Origin: Flavobacteriaceae bacterium UBA4166
Lineage (GTDB): Bacteria; Bacteroidota; Bacteroidia; Flavobacteriales; Flavobacteriaceae
Reading direction: 5' to 3'
Length of the DNA stretch: 64,000 nucleotides
Assembly: GCA_002379985.1 (NCBI GenBank)
Contig: DFVG01000010.1
Span: forward strand, 6,288-70,287
The notes beneath the pieces were generated by a model. The model had not been told where the DNA came from, did no database searches, and saw only the letters and a program-made list of their open reading frames with translations. This document shows, one piece after another, positions 42,349 through 50,223 of this stretch (the first letter of the stretch is position 1; each line of letters opens with the position of its first letter). Made by a program: the position numbers and the translations under genes.

Positions 42349-42498
42349 AGCAAATGTTTATTGAATTAAGATACAACAATTTAGGAAAAGAATAGTGCCC
42401 AACCAATACCGCAACACAATGGATGTTCTCTAAAATTAGTAAGTTTATAAAATGATTTATTGCTATTTCTTATGAGTACTCTTTCTTAAAAACCTTTT

Positions 42499-43824
42499 AT
42501 GAAACCAACCACACTTCTTCTTTTTGCGTTCCTATCGATAGGACTTGTTTCTTGTAACCAAAATAAAACTTCTGAAAAGAAAACTATGTCTGAAACCGAA
42601 TTGATCGCCAAAGCGAAAGCGATCCATCAAAACGTCATCACACTGGATACGCATTGCGATATCAACGTGAATAATTTTACCGATTCCATCAACTATACGC
42701 AAGATTTGGATACGCAGATCACGCTTCCTAAAATGAAGGCCGGCGGACTCGATGTGGCGTGGTTTATTGTTTATACAGGTCAGGATAGTTTAAATGCTTC
42801 CGGTTATGAGAAGGCCTATGCCAATGCCATTGCGAAGTTCGATGCGATACACCGCCTCACCAAAGAGATTGCTCCCAATGATATTGCGCTGGCACTAAAT
42901 AGTGAAGAAGTACGGCGTATTCATTCCGAAGGAAAAAAAGTAGCGATGATCGGGATCGAGAACGGATATCCGGTAGGAGAAGACTTAAGTCGGGTAGAAG
43001 AATTTTACAATCTTGGCGGGCGCTATATGTCGTTGGCTCACAACGGCCATAGCCAGTTGAGTGATAGCAATACAGGCGAAGAAAATGATGAGTGGTTGCA
43101 TAACGGACTCAGTGATTTGGGGCAACAAGTGATTGTTGAAATGAATCGATTGGGGATGATGATCGACGTGTCGCATCCTAGCAAGAAAGCGATGAAAGAC
43201 ATGATCGAACTTTCTAAAGCGCCCATCATCGCCTCGCATTCTTCGGCAAGAGCACTCTGTAATCACAGCAGAAATCTGGACGATGAGCAATTAGAATGGC
43301 TTAAAGAAAACGGCGGCGTGGTGCAAACGGTGGCGTTTCAGAGTTATTTGAACAAAGAAAAGGATGATGCCAGAACCGAAGTAGAAATAGAAGTCGCTAA
43401 GCAAGTTGCTGATTCTTTAGGGATGGAATGGTTAGAACGAGAGCAAGTGATGGCGTTACCTACCCTAGAACGGCGTGCTTATTTTGAACAATACCGAAAG
43501 TTAATTCCGCTTCGCGATAAAAAACTTGAGAAACTTCCCGAACTACCGCCGGAAGTGGATGTAAAAGATTTTGTGGATCACATCGATTATCTCGTGGAAA
43601 AGATCGGGATCGATCATGTTGGGATTAGTTCTGATTTTGATGGCGGAGGCGGAATCAAAGGATGGAGTGATGCTTCGGAAACCTTTAATGTGACGCTGGA
43701 ACTGGTTCGCCGTGGCTATACGGAAGCCGAAATTGAAAAGCTTTGGAGTGGAAATTTGTTGCGCGTAATGGATGAAGTGCAAGCGGTAGCACAAAAAATC
43801 CAATCGGAAGCAACCTCTTCTTAG
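42499..43824 (+). CDS. Membrane dipeptidase, M19 family
   Basis: 441-residue lipoprotein (LVSCNQ) of the renal-dipeptidase family. Zinc ligands: LDTHCDIN near 53, GIENG (Glu), IDVSHPS and ASHSS (two His), and SDFDGGGG near the C-terminus. Hydrolyses dipeptides, including those with D-residues, in the periplasm or at the surface. The next gene starts on the base after its stop. Confidence 0.93.
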   Translation: MKPTTLLLFAFLSIGLVSCNQNKTSEKKTMSETELIAKAKAIHQNVITLDTHCDINVNNFTDSINYTQDLDTQITLPKMKAGGLDVAWFIVYTGQDSLNASGYEKAYANAIAKFDAIHRLTKEIAPNDIALALNSEEVRRIHSEGKKVAMIGIENGYPVGEDLSRVEEFYNLGGRYMSLAHNGHSQLSDSNTGEENDEWLHNGLSDLGQQVIVEMNRLGMMIDVSHPSKKAMKDMIELSKAPIIASHSSARALCNHSRNLDDEQLEWLKENGGVVQTVAFQSYLNKEKDDARTEVEIEVAKQVADSLGMEWLEREQVMALPTLERRAYFEQYRKLIPLRDKKLEKLPELPPEVDVKDFVDHIDYLVEKIGIDHVGISSDFDGGGGIKGWSDASETFNVTLELVRRGYTEAEIEKLWSGNLLRVMDEVQAVAQKIQSEATSS

Positions 43825-44403
43825 ATGACGGAAACCTCCCACCAACATTTCAAACTCTACAAACCCTCAGGGGTAATAAGTCAGTTTGTGAGTCAGCAGA
43901 AAAAAGCACACAAAAAGCAATTTCTCGGGAGTTTGTACCCCTTTCCAAAAGATACCATGTCTATTGGTCGCTTGGACGAAAAGAGTGAAGGTTTGTTGCT
44001 GTTAACTACAGATGGTACTGTGAGTTACGCCATTAATAATGGTCCTTTCGAAAAAGAATACTGGGCACAGGTTTCAGGATTGATCACCTCTGAAGCCATA
44101 AAAGAACTGGAGCAAGGGGTGGAAATTGGGATCCATGGCAAGAAGTATATGACCAAGCAGTGTACCGCAAAAAAATTAGACACCCCTACCCTTCCTGAAG
44201 CCCAACACAAATTGCCCGATGACCGGCATGGCCCCACCTCCTGGGTAGCTATTAACCTAACGGAAGGAAAGTTTCGCCAAGTACGAAAGATGACCGCGGC
44301 AGTTGGATTTCCAACACTTCGTTTGGTTCGCGTGCGTATTGGATCACATGTTCTTGGTAACTTGCAACCGGGGGAGGCAGTAGCAGTTCCGAAGCTCGTG
44401 TAG
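43825..44403 (+). CDS. rRNA pseudouridine synthase, RluE-like
   Basis: 192 residues, RsuA/RluB/E family without the S4 domain. Catalytic GRLDEKSEGLLLLT (Asp) and the EGKFRQVRKM and LRLVRVRIG blocks are conserved. Modifies a uridine of 23S rRNA (RluE acts at position 2457 in Escherichia coli). Starts on the base after the dipeptidase stop, so the two are one transcript. Confidence 0.9.
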   Translation: MTETSHQHFKLYKPSGVISQFVSQQKKAHKKQFLGSLYPFPKDTMSIGRLDEKSEGLLLLTTDGTVSYAINNGPFEKEYWAQVSGLITSEAIKELEQGVEIGIHGKKYMTKQCTAKKLDTPTLPEAQHKLPDDRHGPTSWVAINLTEGKFRQVRKMTAAVGFPTLRLVRVRIGSHVLGNLQPGEAVAVPKLV

Positions 44404-44414
44404 CGGGATGGCAC

Positions 44415-44422
44415 TACTTTTG
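44415..44422 (+). promoter_or_regulatory. -7 box for exbD-like gene
   Basis: TACTTTTG, exact consensus, 33 bp before the ATG at 44456. It falls inside the longer frame beginning at 44408, so the later ATG is the better start. -33 element not clear. Confidence 0.35.
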
Positions 44423-44455
44423 AGACTCGTAAAAAGAACCAAATTCTTTTTAATT

Positions 44456-45019
44456 ATGAGAGCTTCAAGAAACACTCCCAAGATACAAGCCGGAAGCATG
44501 GCTGATATCGCCTTTCTATTACTTATCTTTTTTTTAGTCACCGCGTATATCCCAAACGATCAAGGCATCCTTCGAAAATTGCCCGCACCGTGCACCTCTG
44601 GCGATTGTATGGTAGAAGTGAAAGAACGAAACGTAGTACGCCTACTGCTCAATGAATCTGGGGAAGTATTGGTGAATGATGAAAAAGTAGCTCTTTCTGA
44701 ATTATCAGAACAGTTACAGCAATTTGTGGACAATAACGGTGAAGGAGCATGTTCCTATTGTCATGGGTTGAAGTCTGAGAAAGCTTCTGAACACCCAAAA
44801 AACGCGGTGATATCGCTGCAAAGCAGTAGTAAAACACCGTACGAAAAGTACATCGCCGTTCAAAATGAATTAACAAGGGCGTACGAAGCATTACGCACCA
44901 AGTATGTGTTAGAAGTATTGAAAACGACACCCGAAAAAGTAACCCCCGAACAACTTTTGGAGGTTAGAAATGCTTATCCGTTTCAGTTATCAGAGGCAAC
45001 GCTAAGAAACCCAAACTAG
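44456..45019 (+). CDS. ExbD/TolR-family protein
   Basis: 187 residues. MRASRNTPKIQAGSMADIAF is followed by one membrane helix (LLLIFFLVTAYIP) with the conserved Asp (SMADIAF) used for proton-driven energy transfer to outer-membrane receptors. Periplasmic domain has an extra Cys-rich insert (CTSGDC, CSYCHG). No ExbB or TonB is in the window, so it is an orphan here. Stop overlaps the convergent CotH stop by 4 bp. Confidence 0.88.
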   Translation: MRASRNTPKIQAGSMADIAFLLLIFFLVTAYIPNDQGILRKLPAPCTSGDCMVEVKERNVVRLLLNESGEVLVNDEKVALSELSEQLQQFVDNNGEGACSYCHGLKSEKASEHPKNAVISLQSSSKTPYEKYIAVQNELTRAYEALRTKYVLEVLKTTPEKVTPEQLLEVRNAYPFQLSEATLRNPN

Positions 45020-46503
45020 CGAGCCGTTTCGAAATAACTATCTAAGAATGCAAAACGATCTGTGATCCATTGGGTGAGATATGTCTTGTTCTCTTCGGTA
45101 AAGGTGTTTTCCCAAATCAGGGCTTCACGCGCATAGACGTGTTCTTTTTGAAATTGTTCGTACTGCTCATTGATTTGTTGCAGTACCGCTTCGGTGGCGT
45201 ACAATTTCTTGCGAAGTTCAAACCAACGTTGTGCTACTTTCTGCCTGTAATTATTTGGATTTTCATCCCAAAGTCTTTTGAAAAGGCCATTATCTAAGAT
45301 ATCATCAGTCGTTGGAATTCGTTTTCCGGCTTGGATCACTCCAAAGCTTCCGTCTACATCCCAGGGAATGAATAGATAGGGTTCGTCGTTATCATACCTT
45401 CCGAAGTAAAAATTCTTTCCCAAATTATCTGTGGCGCGAATAGCATTCACAAAAAGAAAGTAATCAATTGCATTCTCTACATCCAACCATTGCTCCACAT
45501 TCTGTGCGAAATCGGATTTGGAAGATGAGGTCACAAAGGTCATAAAAGCATGAAGATTGTCATAAAAAGCCACATAATCTTCATAGGGATATTCCATCTC
45601 AAAGCCTGCCCAAGTGGGCAATGCATTTTTAAAGTCGGGTGCCGCCATAAACTTGGTACCATCCGCATAATAACCCGCCTTAAAGAGTTCACCTCGTACG
45701 GTGTCACCCTCCTTCTTTTTGAGCTTCATCAATTTACGGTCTACCTGTTCTCCTAGATAATAAATACCTCGATAGGTTCCGTTCACAAAAAGATCCACAT
45801 AAAAACCTTCCGGACCCGACTTCCCTTTGCGGCTGTACGTCCATGGGCGTTGCTCCTGCCATAGGGCTAAGGCCGTTTTTGCTCGCAACCGAAGAGATTC
45901 ATTGTACATCCCATCCAGCACATAATCATCATCTTCCCTGAGATTCTTTAGCAGGACGTCTTCCGTATCTGTAGAATCTACATGCTCTTGAAATTCGATA
46001 TCAAAGTTCTTCTTCGGAAACTGTAAAGAGATATTTCCGCGTAAACGCATCGTGATGGGCTGGGTAAAAGTGGTATCTGAATCGTAGTAGGAAAATCGCG
46101 CCGGAACCCTTGGGTGCTTTTTTAACGTATCTGCTTCATAGGAGATTTGCACAACGGGATAGGTGGTGGTAAATAATTGATATTCTTTACCATTTGATTG
46201 AAGTGATACCTTGTTTTTGGGATCAATGCTTCCTTCTTTTGTATTTTGAAAAGCGGCGTCAAAGCGCAACACTTTCGGACGAATCCCCATTCGTTCCGCG
46301 GAAGGATTCCAGACAATAAGTTGGTTTTTGTGATCTATTCCGAAGGAATTATCTACGGCAGCAACCTCTTCCTGAGCACAGGAGATAAAGGGCATTCCAA
46401 TGATAATTCCTAACAGATAAACAGTATAGATTGTTTTCAAAGCGCTTGTTGTTTTTCCTTCGGAAAAATACACAAATTGCCTCCTTCCTTTCCTTAAAAC
46501 CAT
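45016..46503 (-). CDS. CotH kinase-family lipoprotein
   Basis: 495 residues from ATG. CotH-domain blocks: FPKKNFDIEF, DYVLDGMYNE, VFNGTYRGIYYL-like VNGTYRGIYYLGEQVDRK, and FIPWDVDGSFG with the catalytic-type Asp. CotH proteins in bacteria and eukaryotes are atypical kinases or cell-surface proteins. The lipoprotein signal (YLLGIIIGMPFISC) begins about 22 residues in; a TTG at 46440 would give a more normal leader (KTIYTVYLL), so the start is uncertain. Mature protein is likely surface-anchored. Confidence 0.85.
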   Translation of the reverse strand: MVLRKGRRQFVYFSEGKTTSALKTIYTVYLLGIIIGMPFISCAQEEVAAVDNSFGIDHKNQLIVWNPSAERMGIRPKVLRFDAAFQNTKEGSIDPKNKVSLQSNGKEYQLFTTTYPVVQISYEADTLKKHPRVPARFSYYDSDTTFTQPITMRLRGNISLQFPKKNFDIEFQEHVDSTDTEDVLLKNLREDDDYVLDGMYNESLRLRAKTALALWQEQRPWTYSRKGKSGPEGFYVDLFVNGTYRGIYYLGEQVDRKLMKLKKKEGDTVRGELFKAGYYADGTKFMAAPDFKNALPTWAGFEMEYPYEDYVAFYDNLHAFMTFVTSSSKSDFAQNVEQWLDVENAIDYFLFVNAIRATDNLGKNFYFGRYDNDEPYLFIPWDVDGSFGVIQAGKRIPTTDDILDNGLFKRLWDENPNNYRQKVAQRWFELRKKLYATEAVLQQINEQYEQFQKEHVYAREALIWENTFTEENKTYLTQWITDRFAFLDSYFETAR

Positions 46504-46527
46504 GTTATAATTTTGAAGGAAAGAGGT

Positions 46528-46728
46528 TTAATCCTTGGTTTCTAAGCTGAAAAAATCATTTACAGGTTTACCGAAAACCTCTGAAAGTTTTAATGCCAAT
46601 ACGGTAGAAGGTACATACCGACTCGCTTCTATTGAATGTATGGTCTGACGGGACACCCCGATACGTTCGGCCAGTTCTTGTTGTGTTAGATTGAGAATGG
46701 CGCGTTCTACTTTTAACGTATTCTTCAT
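46528..46728 (-). CDS. XRE-type HTH regulator, YozG-like
   Basis: 66 residues; start coupled to the upstream stop by ATGA at 46725-46728. The whole protein is a Cro/C1 HTH: LTQQELAERIGVSRQTIHSIEASRYVPSTV followed by ALKLSEVFGKPVNDFF. Paired with the membrane protein at 46725, it is the common XRE-plus-membrane-protein pair. An inverted repeat around the -7 box of the pair (47191-47232) is the likely autoregulatory operator. Confidence 0.9.
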   Translation of the reverse strand: MKNTLKVERAILNLTQQELAERIGVSRQTIHSIEASRYVPSTVLALKLSEVFGKPVNDFFSLETKD

Positions 46729-47174
46729 ACAGTACATTTTTTTACCATCATGCGAAAGAACAAGAGTTGCACCAATAGCATAAAGGCAAGCACTTGAAAA
46801 TAACTAACATCCAAAACGGCGTCGCCGGAATCAACCACCAAGGCGACTACATAATCAATATAGGGTTGTATGAGCGCGTAGACGACCCCTAAGACAAAAG
46901 CGATTGCGTAGGATTGTGCGCGTAGTGCCCCCATCATTTCATCCTCTACCCTTTCCTTCGAGACTGAGATCATTAGGAGTCCGATTAACAAAAAGTTTCG
47001 CAATAAATTTCGGAGCCAGAAAGGTTCCGCCTCTGTAAACTTTAGCGCAAACATGGTCGCAAGGACGACTAAGAATAATGCGAGTCCGATTCGTTTAAAA
47101 TAATGCGGCAATTGAAAGTTTCGCAATCGTTGAAACGCCTTTCGATCCCACTCAATAATTTTTTTAATTGTCAT
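46725..47174 (-). CDS. Four-helix membrane protein paired with XRE regulator
   Basis: 149 residues from MTIKKIIEWD. Hydrophobic segments near IGLALFLVVLATMFALKF, LRNFLLIGLLMIS, IAFVLGVVYALIQPYIDYVVAL and VLAFMLLVQLLFF. Sequence family not recognised with certainty; it resembles small membrane partners of YozG-like regulators. Could sense membrane state or sequester the regulator (inference). First gene of the pair. Confidence 0.65.
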   Translation of the reverse strand: MTIKKIIEWDRKAFQRLRNFQLPHYFKRIGLALFLVVLATMFALKFTEAEPFWLRNLLRNFLLIGLLMISVSKERVEDEMMGALRAQSYAIAFVLGVVYALIQPYIDYVVALVVDSGDAVLDVSYFQVLAFMLLVQLLFFRMMVKKCTV

Positions 47175-47190
47175 CTGAAACAGTTTAGTT

Positions 47191-47232
47191 TGTTTTACAA
47201 TATGACAAATATACATATATTTTTGTAAAACA
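47191..47232 (-). promoter_or_regulatory. Operator and -7 box of the XRE/membrane pair
   Basis: TGTTTTACA (47191-47199) and TGTAAAACA (47224-47232) are perfect inverted copies flanking the minus-strand -7 box TATATTTG (47206-47213). A third degenerate site TTTACATTTGTGAAA lies just upstream. The geometry suggests repression by the 66-residue HTH protein. Confidence 0.55.
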
Positions 47233-47280
47233 CACTTTACATTTGTGAAAAACTTAAATGTTGACCGGGGCGTCTCTTGT

Positions 47281-47937
47281 TTATTCCTTAATTACGGTGA
47301 TATTCGCTTTATAGCCGGTGAGCAGATTCCATCCTTTGGCAGAAATGATACGACCCTCTTCGTCATAAACGTGGAGCTCGGCAGTATTGGGACCCGAATC
47401 GCCTTGGTTCAGGGCTTGAAAACTGATGATATTAGGGCCATCGTCTAAACTAATCGTAATGCCTTGAAAACTTGCCGTTAGGGAGATGTCTGATTGTACA
47501 ATATCTTCGTTGACGTACACGCGAATTCGGTCTCCATCCACATACTGATGATCGCGAAACATCACCCGAACAAATCCGGTTTTGGTTCTCACCTCTCCCA
47601 AGACTTGATCTCGCGCCATAGTTTCTTCTTCTTTTTTCTTTTCTTCGAAGAATTTAGGTCCTTTTGCCATGGGCGTGTCTAAAAGACCATCATCTTGATT
47701 CATCTCAAAAGGCTTTTCTTCCTCTTTCCCTAAATCAGAATCGGTATTAAAATTATACTTTTTATTCTCTAGGTTTGAAATGTTGGGTTGTTTGATAGCG
47801 GGCAACTCCAACCCTGTAGGATCATTAGCATTATTATCAACCGCTTCAAAACGAACCGTGTTATTTCCGGTTTCGATTTGCGCGGTAGCGCTGGTCGTTA
47901 GAAGCACGATGCTAAAAAATAGAAAGAAAATTTTCAT
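47281..47937 (-). CDS. Secreted protein of unknown function
   Basis: 218 residues from MKIFFLFFSIVLLTTSATAQ. Low-complexity acidic and basic middle (KKYNFNTDSDLGKEEEKP, FFEEKKKEEETM), then a beta-rich C-terminal half (TGFVRVMFRDHQYVDGDRIRVYVN, GPNTAELHVYDEEGRII) that looks like an immunoglobulin-like fold seen in T9SS-linked proteins. No standard sorting signal. Function unknown. Confidence 0.7.
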   Translation of the reverse strand: MKIFFLFFSIVLLTTSATAQIETGNNTVRFEAVDNNANDPTGLELPAIKQPNISNLENKKYNFNTDSDLGKEEEKPFEMNQDDGLLDTPMAKGPKFFEEKKKEEETMARDQVLGEVRTKTGFVRVMFRDHQYVDGDRIRVYVNEDIVQSDISLTASFQGITISLDDGPNIISFQALNQGDSGPNTAELHVYDEEGRIISAKGWNLLTGYKANITVIKE

Positions 47938-47990
47938 AACACTCAATTTCCATATTCATGTGTCAAAATTCGAGCCAAAAATAACGAATT

Positions 47991-48941
47991 TTAAAATGTG
48001 CTCATTTCGTTTAGTTTACGAAGTTCTTCTTTCGACAGCTCCATTTGAATAGCATCTTTGAAGGCTTGTAAGTGTTCCTCTTTTGTCGCACTTGCAATAG
48101 GCGCTGAGATTCCAGGTTGGTGCATCACCCACGCCAAGGCAATGGCAGCCGATGTAGTTTGTTGATGATTTGCGATGTCTTCCAACACCATCAAGAGTTT
48201 TTTGGTATCTGCATTCCAGTGCTTTTTCACGTAATCGGTTCGGGAAGAATTCTCTAAGTCTTTTTCATTTCGGTATTTTCCGGAAAGCAATCCGCTTGCG
48301 AGCGAAAAGTAAGACGCTACTCCAAGTTGGTGTTGTTTACAATAGTTTTGTAATTCGCCTTCAAAAGAATTACGCGACAAGAGATTGTACTCCGGTTGCA
48401 CGACCTGATACTTCGGAAGGCCGTGCTCAGCGGCTATTTGTTCAGATTCTTTCAATCGGTCAACCGAAAAATTCGAGGCTCCAACAAAACGTACTTTTCC
48501 TTCGTCCATCAACTCTTGGTAGACCGAAAGGGTTTCCTTTGGCGTAGTTGTCTCATCATCTTTGTGACTATAATATAAGTCGATGTAGTCTGTTTGAAGT
48601 CGGCGTAACGAATCTTCCACTGATGCACGGATATGTGATTTTGAAAGGTCGATCTTTCCTTGCCCCATATCCATACCCACTTTGGTACAAATTATAAGGT
48701 CGTTGCGATTGCCGCGTTCTTTCATCCACTTCCCAAGGATGGACTCACTCTCTCCGCCTTCATTGCCGGGAGCCCATCTTGAGTAGACATCTGCTGTATC
48801 AATGGTTTGAATTCCCATATCAAACATCAAATCTAAGATGGCGAAAGATTCTTTTTCGTTGAGTGTCCACCCAAATACATTCCCTCCAAAAATAATGGGA
48901 GAAATAGACAGATCGGTGCTTCCAAGTTTTTTGTATTGCAT
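47991..48941 (-). CDS. Aldo/keto reductase
   Basis: 316 residues from MQYKKLGSTDLS. TIM-barrel AKR with the catalytic set Asp-Tyr-Lys-His: DTADVYSRWAPGNEG, TKVGMDMG and IDLYYSHKDDETT, and C-terminal GAsx-type SATKEEHLQAF for NADPH. Reduces sugars or aldehydes; substrate unknown. Starts 4 bp after the small membrane protein, so the two are co-transcribed. Confidence 0.92.
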   Translation of the reverse strand: MQYKKLGSTDLSISPIIFGGNVFGWTLNEKESFAILDLMFDMGIQTIDTADVYSRWAPGNEGGESESILGKWMKERGNRNDLIICTKVGMDMGQGKIDLSKSHIRASVEDSLRRLQTDYIDLYYSHKDDETTTPKETLSVYQELMDEGKVRFVGASNFSVDRLKESEQIAAEHGLPKYQVVQPEYNLLSRNSFEGELQNYCKQHQLGVASYFSLASGLLSGKYRNEKDLENSSRTDYVKKHWNADTKKLLMVLEDIANHQQTTSAAIALAWVMHQPGISAPIASATKEEHLQAFKDAIQMELSKEELRKLNEMSTF

Positions 48942-48945
48942 GTTC

Positions 48946-49134
48946 TTAGTTTCTTTTGTCTTGTTTTCTTTTTCGCATCCACAACAACACCAAAATAACA
49001 GCAACAATGGGCAAGATCACATAGATAATAAGGTCGGCCGGATCTGATAGATCGATGGGCGTATTATTATCTGGATGCGGTACATTTTCAGGAATTTGTA
49101 AGAAAAATCCAATAACTGCTGTGAAAGTGTGCAT
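48946..49134 (-). CDS. Small single-span membrane protein
   Basis: 62 residues: MHTFTAVIGFFLQIPENVPH, a Pro/Asp-rich outside segment, then one helix (LIIYVILPIVAVILVLLWMR) and a basic tail (KRKQDKRN), giving an outside-in topology. No family recognised. First gene of the pair with the aldo/keto reductase. Confidence 0.7.
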   Translation of the reverse strand: MHTFTAVIGFFLQIPENVPHPDNNTPIDLSDPADLIIYVILPIVAVILVLLWMRKRKQDKRN

Positions 49135-49267
49135 AGCGCTCTAATTTTCTCTTGAAGGTACAGAAAGCGTATTTTTCGCGCCAATTTTTAACAATTTGTG
49201 TTAAGGTTTTGGAATTGTCAAATCTAAGGGTTACTATAGAGGGTTAAACAAAATGAAATAGGATTAT

Positions 49268-50134
49268 ATGAGACAACTCAAAATTACCAAGCAGGTTACA
49301 AACCGTGAAACGAAATCGTTGAACAATTACCTACAAGATGTTAGTAAAATTGAAATGATTTCAGCAGATGAAGAGGTAGAGTTGGCAAGAAAAATTAAGG
49401 AAGGCGATCAAGTAGCACTAAACCGATTAACCAAAGCAAATTTACGCTTTGTTATTTCCGTAGCGAAACAATACCAGAACCAAGGATTACGACTCCCCGA
49501 TTTGATTAATGAAGGAAACGTAGGATTGGTAAAGGCAGCAAAACGATTTGATGAAACTCGTGGTTTTAAGTTCATTTCGTATGCTGTATGGTGGATCCGT
49601 CAATCGATTTTACAAGCCATCGCTGAGCATGCACGTGTGGTGCGACTTCCCCTTAATAAAATTGGCGAGATCAATAAAATACGAAAAGCTTCCAATCACT
49701 TGCAACAAGTATACGAACGCGTTCCTACTGCAAAGGAGATCGCGCAAGAATTGGATATCACAGAAAGCAAAGTGAAGTTAGCACTCAAAAACAGTAATCG
49801 AAGTTTATCGATGGACGCTCCTTTTCAGGAAGGTGAGAACGATAACAACCTTTATGATGTTATTAGTAGTGGCGAGTCTCCAAAACCAGACAAAACCTTG
49901 TTGATGGACTCTTTGAAAACGGAGATCAACCGCGCGTTGAATACCCTTTCAGAGAAAGAAGCGAATATCATCAAGTTGAATTTTGGATTGGAAGGACAGC
50001 CTGCAAAGACACTTCAAGAAATTGGAGATGATTTTGATTTGAGTCGAGAGCGTGTACGCCAGATTAGAGAAAAAGCCATTCGTAATCTTCGTAGAGAATC
50101 CAAAAGTCATATTCTAAAGAAGTATTTAGGATAA
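49268..50134 (+). CDS. rpoD: Primary sigma factor RpoD/SigA
   Basis: 288 residues, the compact Bacteroidota form lacking the long region 1.1. Region 1.2 LNNYLQDVSKIEMISADEEV, region 2 LRFVISVAKQYQNQGLRLPDLINEGNVGL and FKFISYAVWWIRQSI, region 3 KEIAQELDITESKV, region 4 EIGDDFDLSRERVRQIREKAI. Recognises the TTTG / TAnnTTTG promoters seen throughout this window. Own promoter upstream: TTTTGG then 20 bp then TACTATAG, a poor match, which is typical for a vegetative sigma gene read by another factor or by itself. Confidence 0.97.
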   Translation: MRQLKITKQVTNRETKSLNNYLQDVSKIEMISADEEVELARKIKEGDQVALNRLTKANLRFVISVAKQYQNQGLRLPDLINEGNVGLVKAAKRFDETRGFKFISYAVWWIRQSILQAIAEHARVVRLPLNKIGEINKIRKASNHLQQVYERVPTAKEIAQELDITESKVKLALKNSNRSLSMDAPFQEGENDNNLYDVISSGESPKPDKTLLMDSLKTEINRALNTLSEKEANIIKLNFGLEGQPAKTLQEIGDDFDLSRERVRQIREKAIRNLRRESKSHILKKYLG

Positions 50135-50223
50135 CAACTCGATCATCTCACTATTTTTTATGATTTCCTTAGTCATTCGCTAGGACTTTGCCCTATATCT
50201 TTAGGGGTGACTAACCGCGCTAT

